Of a DNA stretch of 64,000 bases, positions 29,555 through 38,390 are shown piece by piece (within the stretch, counting starts at the first letter, position 1; every line of letters begins with the position of its first letter). The DNA is from Listeria immobilis. GTDB taxonomy: Bacteria; Bacillota; Bacilli; Lactobacillales; Listeriaceae. The position numbers and the translations under genes are program-made. The stretch lies in NCBI RefSeq assembly GCF_014322765.1, contig NZ_JAASTZ010000002.1, positions 124,001 through 188,000 of the forward strand, in the 5' to 3' direction. The notes under the pieces were generated by a model. That model ran no database searches. It was not told the DNA's origin and saw only the letters and a program-made list of their open reading frames with translations.

Positions 29555-30949
29555 ATGAAAATAGTTGGAGTTACAGCTTGTCCTACTGGCATTGCTCATA
29601 CGTACATGTCTGCTGAAAAGTTAACTAAAACAGCAGAAGACCTTGGTTATGAAGTGAAAATAGAGACTCAAGGAGCAAAAGTTGAAAATGTTTTAACGAA
29701 AGAAGATATTGCATCAGCTGATTATGTTATTTTAGCGGTTGATAAAGAAATTGATACAGCTAGATTTGCTGGAAAGAAAGTAAAAAGAGTATCTACTTCC
29801 AGAGCAATTAAAGAAGCAGATGTCATAATTAAGGAAGTCATTGCAGAAAAAGGACTAATAAATTATTCAGCGGAAAGCAGTTTAAGTAATTCTGAACAGC
29901 CACCAAAAGCAAGTTTATATAATCATTTTATGAATGGTGTTAACTATATGCTACCATTTGTTATCGCGGGTGGGATACTAATCGCAATTAGTTTTGCTTT
30001 CGGTATTGATGCTGCCAATCCAGATTCTGCTTCCTATAATGCAATTGCAGCAGCATTTTCTAAAATAGGTGGAGATACCGCATTTGCATTAATGGTTCCA
30101 GCACTTGCTGCCGGAATTTCCGTATCAGTCGCAGGGAGGGCTGGTTTTGCTCCTGGACTTGTTGCCGGAACGCTTGCAACAGCTGGTGGATCTGGTTTTC
30201 TAGGCGGAATGATTGGTGGTATTTTAGCAGGATATGTAGCTCACTTCTTTGCTAATAAAGTGAATGTTACAAAATCACTTGCTTCTATTTATCAGTTGAT
30301 TGTTGTACCACTTCTAGCTATTACAATAGTTGGTTTGGCGATGGTATTTGTTATTGATACACCAATTGCTTGGGTCCTAGATGCGCTTACAAGTTGGCTA
30401 AATGGTCTTGGTGAAACATCTGGTGTTTTATTTGGACTTCTTATTGGAGTGATGATGGCAGCAGATATGGGTGGACCTATAAATAAATCTATCTCTACTT
30501 TCTCTATCGGGCTTATGACGGCCGGGGTTACAGCACCAATTGCCGCGTGTATGGCAGCAGGTATGGTTCCGCCACTTGGTCTAGCACTTGCAACGCTACT
30601 TTTTAGAAATAAATTTACAACAGAAGAAAAAACAGCAGGAAATTCTTGTTGGGTGTTAGGGGCATCATACATTACAGAAGGGGCTATCCCGTTCGCAGTC
30701 GCAGATCCACTTCGAGTTATCCCTAGTCTTATGTTAGGCTCAGCAACAGCAGCAGCTATTTCGATGGGTGCGGGAGTAACTTCACTTGCTCCACATGGTG
30801 GTATTTGGGTAATGTTCATTCCTAATGTTATTGACCATCTATTTATGTATATTATTGCAATCGTAGCAGGAACAATAGTGACTGCAGTTTCAGTAGGATT
30901 ATTAAAAACACCAGTAAATAAACGAAAAAATAAAGGGGAGATGCTATAA
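29555..30949 (+). CDS. PTS fructose-type EIIBC component
   Basis: A 464-aa permease. The IIB domain occupies ~1-100 with phospho-cysteine Cys9 in VTACPTGIAHTYM; the IIC domain (~120-455) has about nine spans and the GMIGGILAGY and ITEGAIPFA motifs of the fructose family. Translates directly into the aldolase gene (stop and start overlap at 30949). The sugar may be a ketose or tagatose-like hexose handled by the aldolase next door; substrate not readable. Confidence 0.93.
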   Translation: MKIVGVTACPTGIAHTYMSAEKLTKTAEDLGYEVKIETQGAKVENVLTKEDIASADYVILAVDKEIDTARFAGKKVKRVSTSRAIKEADVIIKEVIAEKGLINYSAESSLSNSEQPPKASLYNHFMNGVNYMLPFVIAGGILIAISFAFGIDAANPDSASYNAIAAAFSKIGGDTAFALMVPALAAGISVSVAGRAGFAPGLVAGTLATAGGSGFLGGMIGGILAGYVAHFFANKVNVTKSLASIYQLIVVPLLAITIVGLAMVFVIDTPIAWVLDALTSWLNGLGETSGVLFGLLIGVMMAADMGGPINKSISTFSIGLMTAGVTAPIAACMAAGMVPPLGLALATLLFRNKFTTEEKTAGNSCWVLGASYITEGAIPFAVADPLRVIPSLMLGSATAAAISMGAGVTSLAPHGGIWVMFIPNVIDHLFMYIIAIVAGTIVTAVSVGLLKTPVNKRKNKGEML

Positions 30950-31809
30950 TGTTATATACAATGAAAGATTTATTAAAAGTAGGAAAAGAACATCAATTTG
31001 CGGTACCGGCATTTAATATCTGTAGTTTTGATATGTTAAAAGCAGTAATGGAACAAGTAGAAGAAAGTAATGCACCCGTTATTATTGAAATCCATCCCGA
31101 TGAGATTGCTTATCTTGGTGATAATTTTGTCGCGACGGTACGTGAATACGCGCTTAGAAGTAAAGTTCCTGTTGTAATTCATATGGATCATGGCGGAACC
31201 ATTCAAGATGTCATGCGAGCAATTAGAAACGGCTATACATCAGTTATGATTGATGCTTCACGTGCTAGTTACGAAGACAATGTTGCGCTGACAAAAGAAG
31301 TGGTAGCACTTGCGCATAAAGTAGGTGTATCAGTGGAAGCGGAACTTGGAACAATTGGCGATAATGGATCGGCAGAAGGTGGAGCAGATACAATCATTTA
31401 TACAGATCCAGACCAAGCGGAGGATTTTGTAAAAAGAACAGGTATTGATACATTAGCGGTTGCAATTGGAACAGCGCACGGACTATATCCTAAAGATAAA
31501 AAACCGGAACTCAATATGCCGCTACTAAAAGAATTAAATAAACGTCTAGATATTCCATTCGTCCTTCACGGAGGTTCTGGTAATCCAGACAAAGAAGTGA
31601 GTGAATCTGTACATTTTGGAGTTAGAAAAGTGAATCTAAGCTCTGACTTGAAAAGTGTGTTTTTTGAAGAAATTCGCCAATTATTAGCAAAAAATCCAGA
31701 TATGTATGAACCAAATCAAGTTTACCCATCAGCAAATGAAAAAGTAAAAGAAGTTGTAAGACATAAATTACAAATTTTAAATACTACTGGGCAAGCGGAC
31801 AAATACTAA
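30949..31809 (+). CDS. Class II fructose/tagatose-bisphosphate-type aldolase
   Basis: A 286-aa zinc-dependent aldolase. Zinc and catalytic elements are visible: HMDHGG (~83-88), AEL (~133), AHGLYP (~176), and FVLHGGSGNPD (~204-214). Cleaves a ketose 1,6-bisphosphate or similar to DHAP and an aldehyde. Overlap by one base with the PTS gene shows a common pathway: uptake and phosphorylation by the PTS, then cleavage. No phosphofructokinase-like gene is in the operon, so the substrate may be a ketose-1-phosphate. Confidence 0.93.
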   Translation: MLYTMKDLLKVGKEHQFAVPAFNICSFDMLKAVMEQVEESNAPVIIEIHPDEIAYLGDNFVATVREYALRSKVPVVIHMDHGGTIQDVMRAIRNGYTSVMIDASRASYEDNVALTKEVVALAHKVGVSVEAELGTIGDNGSAEGGADTIIYTDPDQAEDFVKRTGIDTLAVAIGTAHGLYPKDKKPELNMPLLKELNKRLDIPFVLHGGSGNPDKEVSESVHFGVRKVNLSSDLKSVFFEEIRQLLAKNPDMYEPNQVYPSANEKVKEVVRHKLQILNTTGQADKY

Positions 31810-31817
31810 TCGGAGGG

Positions 31818-31853
31818 GTAGAAGCGCTAATTATAGTGCTTTTGCCCTTTAAG
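31818..31853 (+). promoter_or_regulatory. Hairpin between the aldolase and DeoR genes
   Basis: GGGGTAGAAGCGCT and AGTGCTTTTGCCC form an imperfect hairpin without a T run, just ahead of the ribosome site AAGGAG. It may be an mRNA stability or processing element that lowers expression of the regulator relative to the enzymes. Confidence 0.4.
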
Positions 31854-31865
31854 GAGTGGAGGAAT

Positions 31866-32636
31866 ATGTTAAGCACAGCAAAGGAACGACAATTAAAAAT
31901 CGTTAATCGGCTAAAAATCGAACAATTTATGCGGATTATTGATTTAGTGGAGCTTGTCAATTACAGCGAAGCCACTGTGAAGCGAGATTTAGTAGCATTA
32001 GAAAAAGAAGGACTTGTAAGACGAACACGAGGCGGCGCAATGATTATTGATAATAAAAAAATCGATTTGCCGTATTTAATGAAAATGAACGAACGCAGTA
32101 ATGAAACAAGTAAAATAAGAATTGCAGACATTGCAAAATCACTTATTCGTGATGATATGGTGATTTTCTTGGATTCAAGTTCTACATCGCTACATTTAAT
32201 TGATGTTTTAAGTAAATTTGATGGTTTGCAAATTATTACTAATGGAGTGATGACGGCTTCGATGTTATCAGAATTTACCAATGCGCGGGTTAGTATTTTA
32301 GGAGGATCCATTCTAACAAAGCGATACACGGTAAATGGAGCAAAAGCTTATAATGATGCCCTTACATATAATGCGGATATTGCATTTGTTTCTTGTCGTG
32401 GAATTGACTGTGACAAAGGTGCGACGGAAACACATGAAGGAGAGGCACTAATCAAACAAGCATTTAGGCGCCAGTCAAGTTTGCTCGTTTTACTCGTTAC
32501 AGAAGAAAAAGTAGGCCATAAGTTTATGCACCAAAGTCTTGCGTGTCACGATATTGACTACTTAATTACGGACTTTAAACTGGATACAGAAGTGGAGCAA
32601 CAGTTTAAAGCCCATCAAATTACTTGTTTGTATTAA
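31866..32636 (+). CDS. DeoR-family regulator of the fructose-PTS/aldolase operon
   Basis: A 256-aa regulator. The helix-turn-helix lies at ~20-43 (MRIIDLVELVNYSEATVKRD), followed by the sugar-phosphate sensing domain with FLDSSSTSLHLI and LGGSILTKRYTVNG. Start chosen at ATG 31866 with GGAGTGGAGGAAT upstream. Being the last gene of the operon it should control its own transcription, possibly through the inverted repeat at 29016-29037. Confidence 0.9.
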   Translation: MLSTAKERQLKIVNRLKIEQFMRIIDLVELVNYSEATVKRDLVALEKEGLVRRTRGGAMIIDNKKIDLPYLMKMNERSNETSKIRIADIAKSLIRDDMVIFLDSSSTSLHLIDVLSKFDGLQIITNGVMTASMLSEFTNARVSILGGSILTKRYTVNGAKAYNDALTYNADIAFVSCRGIDCDKGATETHEGEALIKQAFRRQSSLLVLLVTEEKVGHKFMHQSLACHDIDYLITDFKLDTEVEQQFKAHQITCLY

Positions 32637-32643
32637 CGCTTGC

Positions 32644-33261
32644 TTAATGAACGCTTTTAGTGGTGATTTCATTATCGCGGATTAATATCGCTTCCTTATT
32701 ACTAATTGGAAGCAGAGGTAGTGAACTAGCATAGTCAGCTAGGATTTTTTGAGTTGCATTTTTAAAAGGTGCAGAACCATAATGCGGCATAGTATAGAAA
32801 TCAACTAAATTTAAAGCATCGTAACTCGTCAAAGTTGCGGCTTTTTGCATGTTATCCATATCTTTAATATACTCAATATTAGCTGAAGTTATAACCGCAC
32901 CAGCTGATTCCCCGATATATAATTTACCGGCTGCGACTTCTTTTAAAATGCACTTGTCCGCGCCAGTTCGTTTTAATTCTTGCAATAAAAAGAAACTATT
33001 ACCGCCAGAGACATAAATATACTCATTTCGTGCTAATTTCTGCCGAATGGTCTCTGAGTCTGCAGTAGATATATCTAATTCATCAATTATTAACCCTAAT
33101 TTTTCTAGGGCTTTTTTTGCTGTCTCCACATAAAATACCACTTTTTCCACATTACTTGCTGTAGGAACAAATGTTACCGTTTTGCCATGTACATTTTTTT
33201 CAAATGAACTAAATAAAGTTACAACATCGTTAAAAGAAGATGCTAAAAATAGTTTTTTCAT
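32644..33261 (-). CDS. Peptidase E-like protein (S51 family)
   Basis: A 205-aa S51-family peptidase. The nucleophile serine is in IGESAGAV, and VSGGNSFFLL is the typical glycine-rich strand. Such enzymes hydrolyse Asp-X dipeptides in the cytoplasm. Start at 33261 follows GGAGCTGATAAC; upstream in-frame codons are ignored. Convergent with the DeoR regulator and divergent from the WYL regulator. Confidence 0.85.
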   Translation of the reverse strand: MKKLFLASSFNDVVTLFSSFEKNVHGKTVTFVPTASNVEKVVFYVETAKKALEKLGLIIDELDISTADSETIRQKLARNEYIYVSGGNSFFLLQELKRTGADKCILKEVAAGKLYIGESAGAVITSANIEYIKDMDNMQKAATLTSYDALNLVDFYTMPHYGSAPFKNATQKILADYASSLPLLPISNKEAILIRDNEITTKSVH

Positions 33262-33305
33262 GTTATCAGCTCCTATGGATTTGTCTTTATTTATAGTATA
33301 ATGTG

Positions 33306-33332
33306 AAAAGGTATCAAATAGTGACACCTTTT
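33306..33332. promoter_or_regulatory. Palindromic operator candidate between peptidase E and WYL regulator
   Basis: GGTATCA at 33310 and TGACACC at 33322 flank a short spacer with one mismatch, and the outer AAAA/TTTT extend the symmetry. TATAAT at 33297-33302 sits immediately upstream, so a bound repressor would cover the initiation region of the regulator gene. Confidence 0.5.
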
Positions 33333-33353
33333 AATTTACTTTAAGGAAAAGAG

Positions 33354-34301
33354 ATGCTTATGAAAAAATCAGAGAGATTAACTGATATGATGCTATTTTT
33401 AAATGATAAAAATTCTTTCCAATTGAGCGAACTAATGTCTAAGTATAATATTTCTCGAAGTACCGCTATTCGCGATATTAAATCATTAGAAGAAATAGGC
33501 ATGCCGATATATTCCCAACTAGGTAGAAATGGTTATTACGGTTTGCTTCAAAATCGCTTATTATCACCAATTGTGTTTAATATGGAAGAGGTATTTGCGT
33601 TATACTTTGCCATGCTAACTTTAAAAGCTTATGAAACTACACCATTTCATTTAAGCGTAGAAAAATTAAAAAAGAAATTTGAAACTTGTTTAGCAGAAGA
33701 AAAAATTACTATGCTTCGTCAAATAGAAAATGTATTTAGTTTAAGTTTTATTCAACATAACAATCAATGTGAATTTTTAGATGTTATTTTACGCTGGACA
33801 ATAGAAGAACAAGCCTGCGAAATTGCCTATAAGAAAAACGGGGAAATAAAAAACTATCTAGTGCAATTTTTTAATATATCTTCCGCGCATGGGCAGTGGT
33901 ATGGTACCAGCTATAATTTTGAAACCGAAAGCACCCAAGTATTTCGCTGTGATAAAATTGTAGCAATTAAAGTAACTAACAAATACCCGCCAAAATCACT
34001 AGCAGACCTTAAACGAAAATCGGAGGAACTTTATCAAAAGAAAGCAGCAAATAATTTTGAAGTAGAAATAACTACTAAAGGGATAGATTTATTTTATAAG
34101 GAACACTATCCATCCATGGAATTACACATAGAAAATGGAAAAAATATCATTCGCGGTTTTTATCATCATGCGGAAGAGGCCTTTATTATCAATTATTTGC
34201 TAGGATACGGTACGAATATTTTAGCGATAAAACCAAAAACACTAAAACCAAAACTAATCCAAAGGCTAAACTTTCTAAAAACAAATCTCGAACAAATATA
34301 A
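33354..34301 (+). CDS. HTH and WYL-domain transcriptional regulator
   Basis: A 315-aa regulator of the YafY type. HTH_11 domain at ~8-58 (LMSKYNISRSTAIRDIKSLE), followed by a WYL-like ligand-sensing domain in the middle (~145-235) and a C-terminal WCX-like region. ATG 33354 follows AAGGAAAAGAG; ATG at 33360 is an alternative. It sits divergent from peptidase E, with a palindrome in the shared gap, which suggests autoregulation. Confidence 0.85.
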   Translation: MLMKKSERLTDMMLFLNDKNSFQLSELMSKYNISRSTAIRDIKSLEEIGMPIYSQLGRNGYYGLLQNRLLSPIVFNMEEVFALYFAMLTLKAYETTPFHLSVEKLKKKFETCLAEEKITMLRQIENVFSLSFIQHNNQCEFLDVILRWTIEEQACEIAYKKNGEIKNYLVQFFNISSAHGQWYGTSYNFETESTQVFRCDKIVAIKVTNKYPPKSLADLKRKSEELYQKKAANNFEVEITTKGIDLFYKEHYPSMELHIENGKNIIRGFYHHAEEAFIINYLLGYGTNILAIKPKTLKPKLIQRLNFLKTNLEQI

Positions 34302-34343
34302 AAGTAAAAACAGCGTAACAAATTTAAAAAGAGGAGTGAGTTA

Positions 34344-34853
34344 ATGGAGGAATGGGATTTGCTAAATGTAAACCGTGAACGAACAGGAAAAACACATATC
34401 CGTGGTGAGAAATTAGCGGCTGGAGACCTTCACTTGGTTATTCATGTCTGTATTTTTAACCAAAAAGGGCAACTTTTAATTCAAAAGCGCCAAAAAGATA
34501 AAGACAACTGGCCAAATTATTGGGACTTTTCTGCGGCTGGCTCTGCACTTAAAGGCGAAACAAGTAGACAAGCCGCTGAAAGAGAAGTACAAGAAGAACT
34601 TGGAATTACAATTGATTTAAGCAAAACTCGTGCAAAATTTAGTTATCATTTTGATGCAGGATTTGATGATTATTGGTTTATTACAGAAAATGTAGAACTA
34701 AAAGACTTAACATTACAAAAAGAAGAAGTAGCAGATGCTCGTTTTGTAACACCAGAAGAGCTAGAAATGTTGAAAAATGCAGGTGAATTCATTCCTTACT
34801 TCTTTTTAAATCAGGTTTTCGAGCTAAAAAATGCTACAAGTAGTCACTTTTAA
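34344..34853 (+). CDS. Nudix hydrolase
   Basis: A 169-aa Nudix protein. The Nudix box GX5EX7REUXEEXGU is complete: GSALKGE, then REVQEELGI (~70-92). The N-terminal stretch WDLLNVNRERTGKTHIRGE is typical of isopentenyl-diphosphate isomerase-like/YfcD hydrolases. It should hydrolyse a nucleoside diphosphate derivative; substrate unknown. Good GAGGAG site upstream. Confidence 0.92.
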   Translation: MEEWDLLNVNRERTGKTHIRGEKLAAGDLHLVIHVCIFNQKGQLLIQKRQKDKDNWPNYWDFSAAGSALKGETSRQAAEREVQEELGITIDLSKTRAKFSYHFDAGFDDYWFITENVELKDLTLQKEEVADARFVTPEELEMLKNAGEFIPYFFLNQVFELKNATSSHF

Positions 34854-34874
34854 TAAATATAACTAAAATTCCAC

Positions 34875-34903
34875 TTAACAAATCACGCGCTTACACTTAT
34901 AAT
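34875..34903 (+). promoter_or_regulatory. Promoter of yebC
   Basis: TTAACA (34875-34880) and a perfect TATAAT (34898-34903) separated by 17 bases, about 48 bases upstream of the ATG. Confidence 0.75.
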
Positions 34904-34950
34904 AGTACAGAGACAAGAGAAAAACTCCAATTCAGAAAGAGAGTGGTAAT

Positions 34951-35670
34951 ATGGGCCGTAAATGGGCAAATATTAAAGAGAAAAAAGCGTCAAAAGATAA
35001 AACAAATAGTCGTATCTATGCGAAATTTGGTATTGAAATATATGTAGCGGCTAAATCAGGCGACCCAGATCCACATTCCAACCAAAAATTACGCTTTGTT
35101 ATCGAACGTGCAAAAACATACAATGTACCAAAACATATTATTGATCGTGCTATCGAAAAAGCAAAAGGAACTGGCGACGAAACGTATTCCGAACTACGCT
35201 ATGAAGGCTTTGGTCCAAGTGGTTCGATGATTATTGTCGATGCGTTAACAAATAATGTAAACCGAACTGCCTCTGATGTACGTGCTGCTTATAGTAAAAA
35301 TGGTGGTAATATGGGCGTTAGTGGCTCCGTTGCTTATATGTTTGATAATACAGCTATTTTCGGTGTAGAAGGTAAAGATGCCGACGAACTTCTCGAACTT
35401 TTAATGGAAGCGGATATTGATGTTCGTGACATTTTAGATGAAGATGGACAAGCGATTATTTATGCAGAGCCAGAAGATTTTCATAAAGTTCAAGAAGGAT
35501 TAAAAGCTGCTGAAATTGAAGAATTTACTGTAGCTGAAATCGAAATGATTCCTCAAAACGACATTCAATTAGCAGGAGAGGATTTAGAAAAATTCGAGAA
35601 ACTAATTGATGCTTTAGAAGATTTAGAAGATGTGCAAAAAGTATATCATAACGTCGAATTAGAAGATTAA
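34951..35670 (+). CDS. yebC: YebC/PmpR-family protein (translation factor or regulator)
   Basis: A 239-aa YebC-family protein beginning [17 protein letters not shown], and with the conserved [20 protein letters not shown] core near 85-104. This is the YeeN-like short-tail branch common in Firmicutes. Members act in ribosome rescue at proline stretches or as regulators. Preceded by GAGAGTGG site and its own promoter; followed closely by the PhnA gene. Confidence 0.94.
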   Translation: MGRKWANIKEKKASKDKTNSRIYAKFGIEIYVAAKSGDPDPHSNQKLRFVIERAKTYNVPKHIIDRAIEKAKGTGDETYSELRYEGFGPSGSMIIVDALTNNVNRTASDVRAAYSKNGGNMGVSGSVAYMFDNTAIFGVEGKDADELLELLMEADIDVRDILDEDGQAIIYAEPEDFHKVQEGLKAAEIEEFTVAEIEMIPQNDIQLAGEDLEKFEKLIDALEDLEDVQKVYHNVELED

Positions 35671-35699
35671 TAACAACCACAATCGGAGGAAAAAGCAAA

Positions 35700-36038
35700 A
35701 TGCCAAAATTACCAAATTGTCCAGAATGTAACTCAGAATATGCTTACGAAGACCGCGGACTCCTAATCTGCCCAGAATGCGGACATGAATGGAGCGCAAA
35801 TGCCACAGCAGAAGTATCCGAAGAAAAAGTATTTAAAGACTCCAATGGCAACATCCTAACAGACGGAGATTCCGTTACCGTCATCAAAGACTTAAAAGTA
35901 AAAGGCGCATCTAACCCAATTAAAATGGGTACAAAAGTAAAAAACATCCGCCTAGTTGACGGCGACCACGACATTGATTGCAAAATTGATGGCTTTGGTC
36001 CAATGAAACTAAAATCAGAATTTGTGAAGAAGATATAG
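35700..36038 (+). CDS. PhnA/YjdM family zinc-ribbon protein
   Basis: A 112-aa protein with an N-terminal zinc ribbon (CPECNSEY … CPECGHEW, Cys at 7, 10, 24, 27 approximately) and the C-terminal PhnA/YjdM domain ([15 protein letters not shown]). Originally linked to alkylphosphonate uptake, though the role is not established. AATCGGAGG lies upstream; likely co-transcribed with yebC. Confidence 0.94.
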   Translation: MPKLPNCPECNSEYAYEDRGLLICPECGHEWSANATAEVSEEKVFKDSNGNILTDGDSVTVIKDLKVKGASNPIKMGTKVKNIRLVDGDHDIDCKIDGFGPMKLKSEFVKKI

Positions 36039-36043
36039 CAGAA

Positions 36044-36082
36044 AAACAGCGATTCTCAATAATTTGGGAGTCGCTGTTTTTT
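36044..36082. terminator. Bidirectional terminator between PhnA and GntR genes
   Basis: AAACAGCGATTCTCAA and TTGGGAGTCGCTGTTT form a 16-bp stem (with G-T pairs), flanked by A and T runs, suitable for both converging genes. Confidence 0.88.
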
Positions 36083-36083
36083 A

Positions 36084-36797
36084 TTAATTTTGCACAAAAA
36101 CCGTCTCAAACACAAACGATTCATACGTATGTCGCGTAATCGAATATTCAAAAACACGCCCGTCTTCCAAATGAGCGAGTTTCTCAATTTCCATCATAAA
36201 GGTAGGTTCTTCCAACTCGAGCAACTTGCTATCCTCTTGATTCGATTTATCACCTCGAACCCAAACATGCGCACTCTGCATTTTTAATTTCAAATCTTCT
36301 CGAATATAGTTATAAATCGAGTCTTCTAAGTGGCGTGGTTCTAGTCCTGGAATAATCGCTAGTGGCATATAGGTGTGTTCAATCGAATATGCTTTATGAC
36401 CAACCTCCCTCATCCGAATTATTCGGTAAATATAGTCATCTTGCATTTCTAGTTTTTCGGCTACTTCCTTTGAAGGCTTTTCAATCGAGAATAAAATAAC
36501 TTTTGACTTAATATTGTCTTTTCCAAAGGTATTTACAAGCCCAGCCATCGGTCCGAGAGCTAATTCGCCGCCGTTTGTCGAGTGAGATTTCACAAAAGTA
36601 CCAGCTCCGCGACGCCTAATAATCATCCCTTCCTGAACAAGCATATCCAGTGCTTTTTTGACAGTAAGCTTGCTGCAGCCGTATTCACGTGCCAATGTAT
36701 CTCCATCTGGTAATTTTTCATTAATGGTATATTTATTTTGGTTAATTTTATCACGGATATCTATGTATATTTCCATGTATTTAGCCATTCCCGACAT
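36084..36797 (-). CDS. GntR/HutC-family repressor with UTRA domain
   Basis: A 237-aa regulator. The winged helix covers ~5-70 (LAREYGCSKLTVKKALDMLVQEG), and the UTRA effector domain ~85-237. Start at 36797 follows AAAGGAG; upstream codons overlap the operator region. Divergent from the GH1/cellobiose-PTS operon, which it probably represses until a phosphorylated glucoside binds. Recalled as lmo0371. Confidence 0.9.
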   Translation of the reverse strand: MSGMAKYMEIYIDIRDKINQNKYTINEKLPDGDTLAREYGCSKLTVKKALDMLVQEGMIIRRRGAGTFVKSHSTNGGELALGPMAGLVNTFGKDNIKSKVILFSIEKPSKEVAEKLEMQDDYIYRIIRMREVGHKAYSIEHTYMPLAIIPGLEPRHLEDSIYNYIREDLKLKMQSAHVWVRGDKSNQEDSKLLELEEPTFMMEIEKLAHLEDGRVFEYSITRHTYESFVFETVFVQN

Positions 36798-36829
36798 TTT
36801 ATTGGCTCCTTTTCTCATGTAATAAAGAT

Positions 36830-36890
36830 AGTATATCATATACTTTTGATAAAAGGTATCTCTATAACTAAAAGTATATATCTTTTTTAA
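36830..36890. promoter_or_regulatory. GntR operator candidates ahead of the glucosidase/PTS operon
   Basis: A perfect 15-base palindrome AGTATATCATATACT lies at 36830-36844; related AAAAGTATATATCTTTT follows at ~36870-36886. These AGTATA-type sites match the kind of operator used by HutC/TreR-like repressors and lie between the two divergent starts. Confidence 0.65.
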
Positions 36891-36953
36891 AAAGTATTGT
36901 TTTTTAAATAAATGTATGCTATATTTATTTTGACAAAAGGGAGGCCATAAAAC

Positions 36954-38390
36954 ATGAAAGAATTATTAACATTTCCAAAAGACTTCTGGTGGGGCTCAGC
37001 GTGGTCTGCAGAACAAGCAGAAGGCCGCGGCGACACTGGAAAAGCAAAGACTGTTTGGGAGCATTGGTTTGAAACAGAGCCTAATCGTTTTTACGAAGGT
37101 GTAGGGTCAGACGTTACAACAGATCATTTAAACCGTTACAAAGAAGATGTGCAGTGGATGAAGAAAACAGGACAAAATTCATTCCGGATTTCCATTTCAT
37201 GGGCACGAATGTTTCCGAGTGATGGTGTGGGGGAAGTGAACCCAAAGGCAATTGCGTTTTATCGTGATTTACTTACTGAAATGAATGAAAACGGTATCAA
37301 ACCATTTGCGAACTTATATCATTTCGATATGCCAGTTGCACTTCAAGATGCGGGTGGTTGGGAATCAAGGGAAGTCGTTGATGCCTATGTTCATTTTGCA
37401 GATACTTGTTTTAAAGAATTTGGCGATTTAGTTTACCACTGGTTTACGTTCAATGAGCCACTTGGACCAATTCTTGGTGGTTATTTAGAAGATTTCCACT
37501 ATCCGAATCAAATTGATTTCAAACGCGGGGCACAAGCTGGTTTTAATACTATTTTGGCCCATGCCCTAGCGATTAAAGCATTCAAAAAATTAAATTTAAC
37601 TTCGAAAATAGGTGTGATTTTAAATCTTAGTCCTACTTATCCGCGTAGCCAAAATGCATATGATCTAGAAGCTGCAGAAATCTGTGATGCTTTTTATACG
37701 AGAAGTTTCCTAGATCCAATGGTTAAAGGAACTTTCCCAGCAAAATTAGTTGAAATCATGCGCGAATATGACCAAATGCCGGAATATACAGAAGCTGATT
37801 TGGTTACCATTAAAGAAAATACGGCACAAATTCTTGGTTTGAATTATTATGAACCGCGACGTGTTAAAGCTCGTCTTACTGCTATCAATGAGAAGAGCCC
37901 ATTTTTACCGGATTGGTTTTTTGAACCACATAATATGCCTGGCAAACGAATGAATATTTATCGCGGTTGGGAAATTTATGAACGTGGTATTTATGATTTA
38001 TGTATAGATATTCGTGATAATTACGGTAATATCGAATCCTTTATTTCCGAAAATGGGATGGGTGTTGCGAGTGAAGAACGCTTCCTGAATGCAGAAGGTC
38101 AAATTGAAGATGATTACCGGATTGAGTTTGTCAAAGATCACCTAGCATACGTACATCAAGCGATCCAAGAAGGTTGTGCTATTAAGGGTTATCACTTATG
38201 GACATTTATTGATTGCTGGTCATGGATTAATGCGTATAAAAATCGTTACGGGTTAGTTTCGCTAGATGTAAAAACTGGCAAGCGGACGATGAAAAAAAGT
38301 GGCGAGTTTTATAAAAAAATGAGTGATGCTAATGGCTTTGAGTATGAAACAAGCAAGATTGTAGGGACTGAAAAGGGAGGAAATGACTGA
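36954..38390 (+). CDS. Beta-glucosidase/phospho-beta-glucosidase, GH1
   Basis: A 478-aa GH1 enzyme. Acid/base Glu168 in TFNEPL and nucleophile Glu366 in ISENGMG are present. It hydrolyses beta-glucosides entering via the cellobiose-type PTS encoded directly downstream. GGGAGG precedes the ATG. Distinct from the other GH1 enzyme at 6973: the sequences are only moderately alike and the transporters differ in type. Its stop and the next start overlap by one base (TGATG). Confidence 0.94.
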   Translation: MKELLTFPKDFWWGSAWSAEQAEGRGDTGKAKTVWEHWFETEPNRFYEGVGSDVTTDHLNRYKEDVQWMKKTGQNSFRISISWARMFPSDGVGEVNPKAIAFYRDLLTEMNENGIKPFANLYHFDMPVALQDAGGWESREVVDAYVHFADTCFKEFGDLVYHWFTFNEPLGPILGGYLEDFHYPNQIDFKRGAQAGFNTILAHALAIKAFKKLNLTSKIGVILNLSPTYPRSQNAYDLEAAEICDAFYTRSFLDPMVKGTFPAKLVEIMREYDQMPEYTEADLVTIKENTAQILGLNYYEPRRVKARLTAINEKSPFLPDWFFEPHNMPGKRMNIYRGWEIYERGIYDLCIDIRDNYGNIESFISENGMGVASEERFLNAEGQIEDDYRIEFVKDHLAYVHQAIQEGCAIKGYHLWTFIDCWSWINAYKNRYGLVSLDVKTGKRTMKKSGEFYKKMSDANGFEYETSKIVGTEKGGND

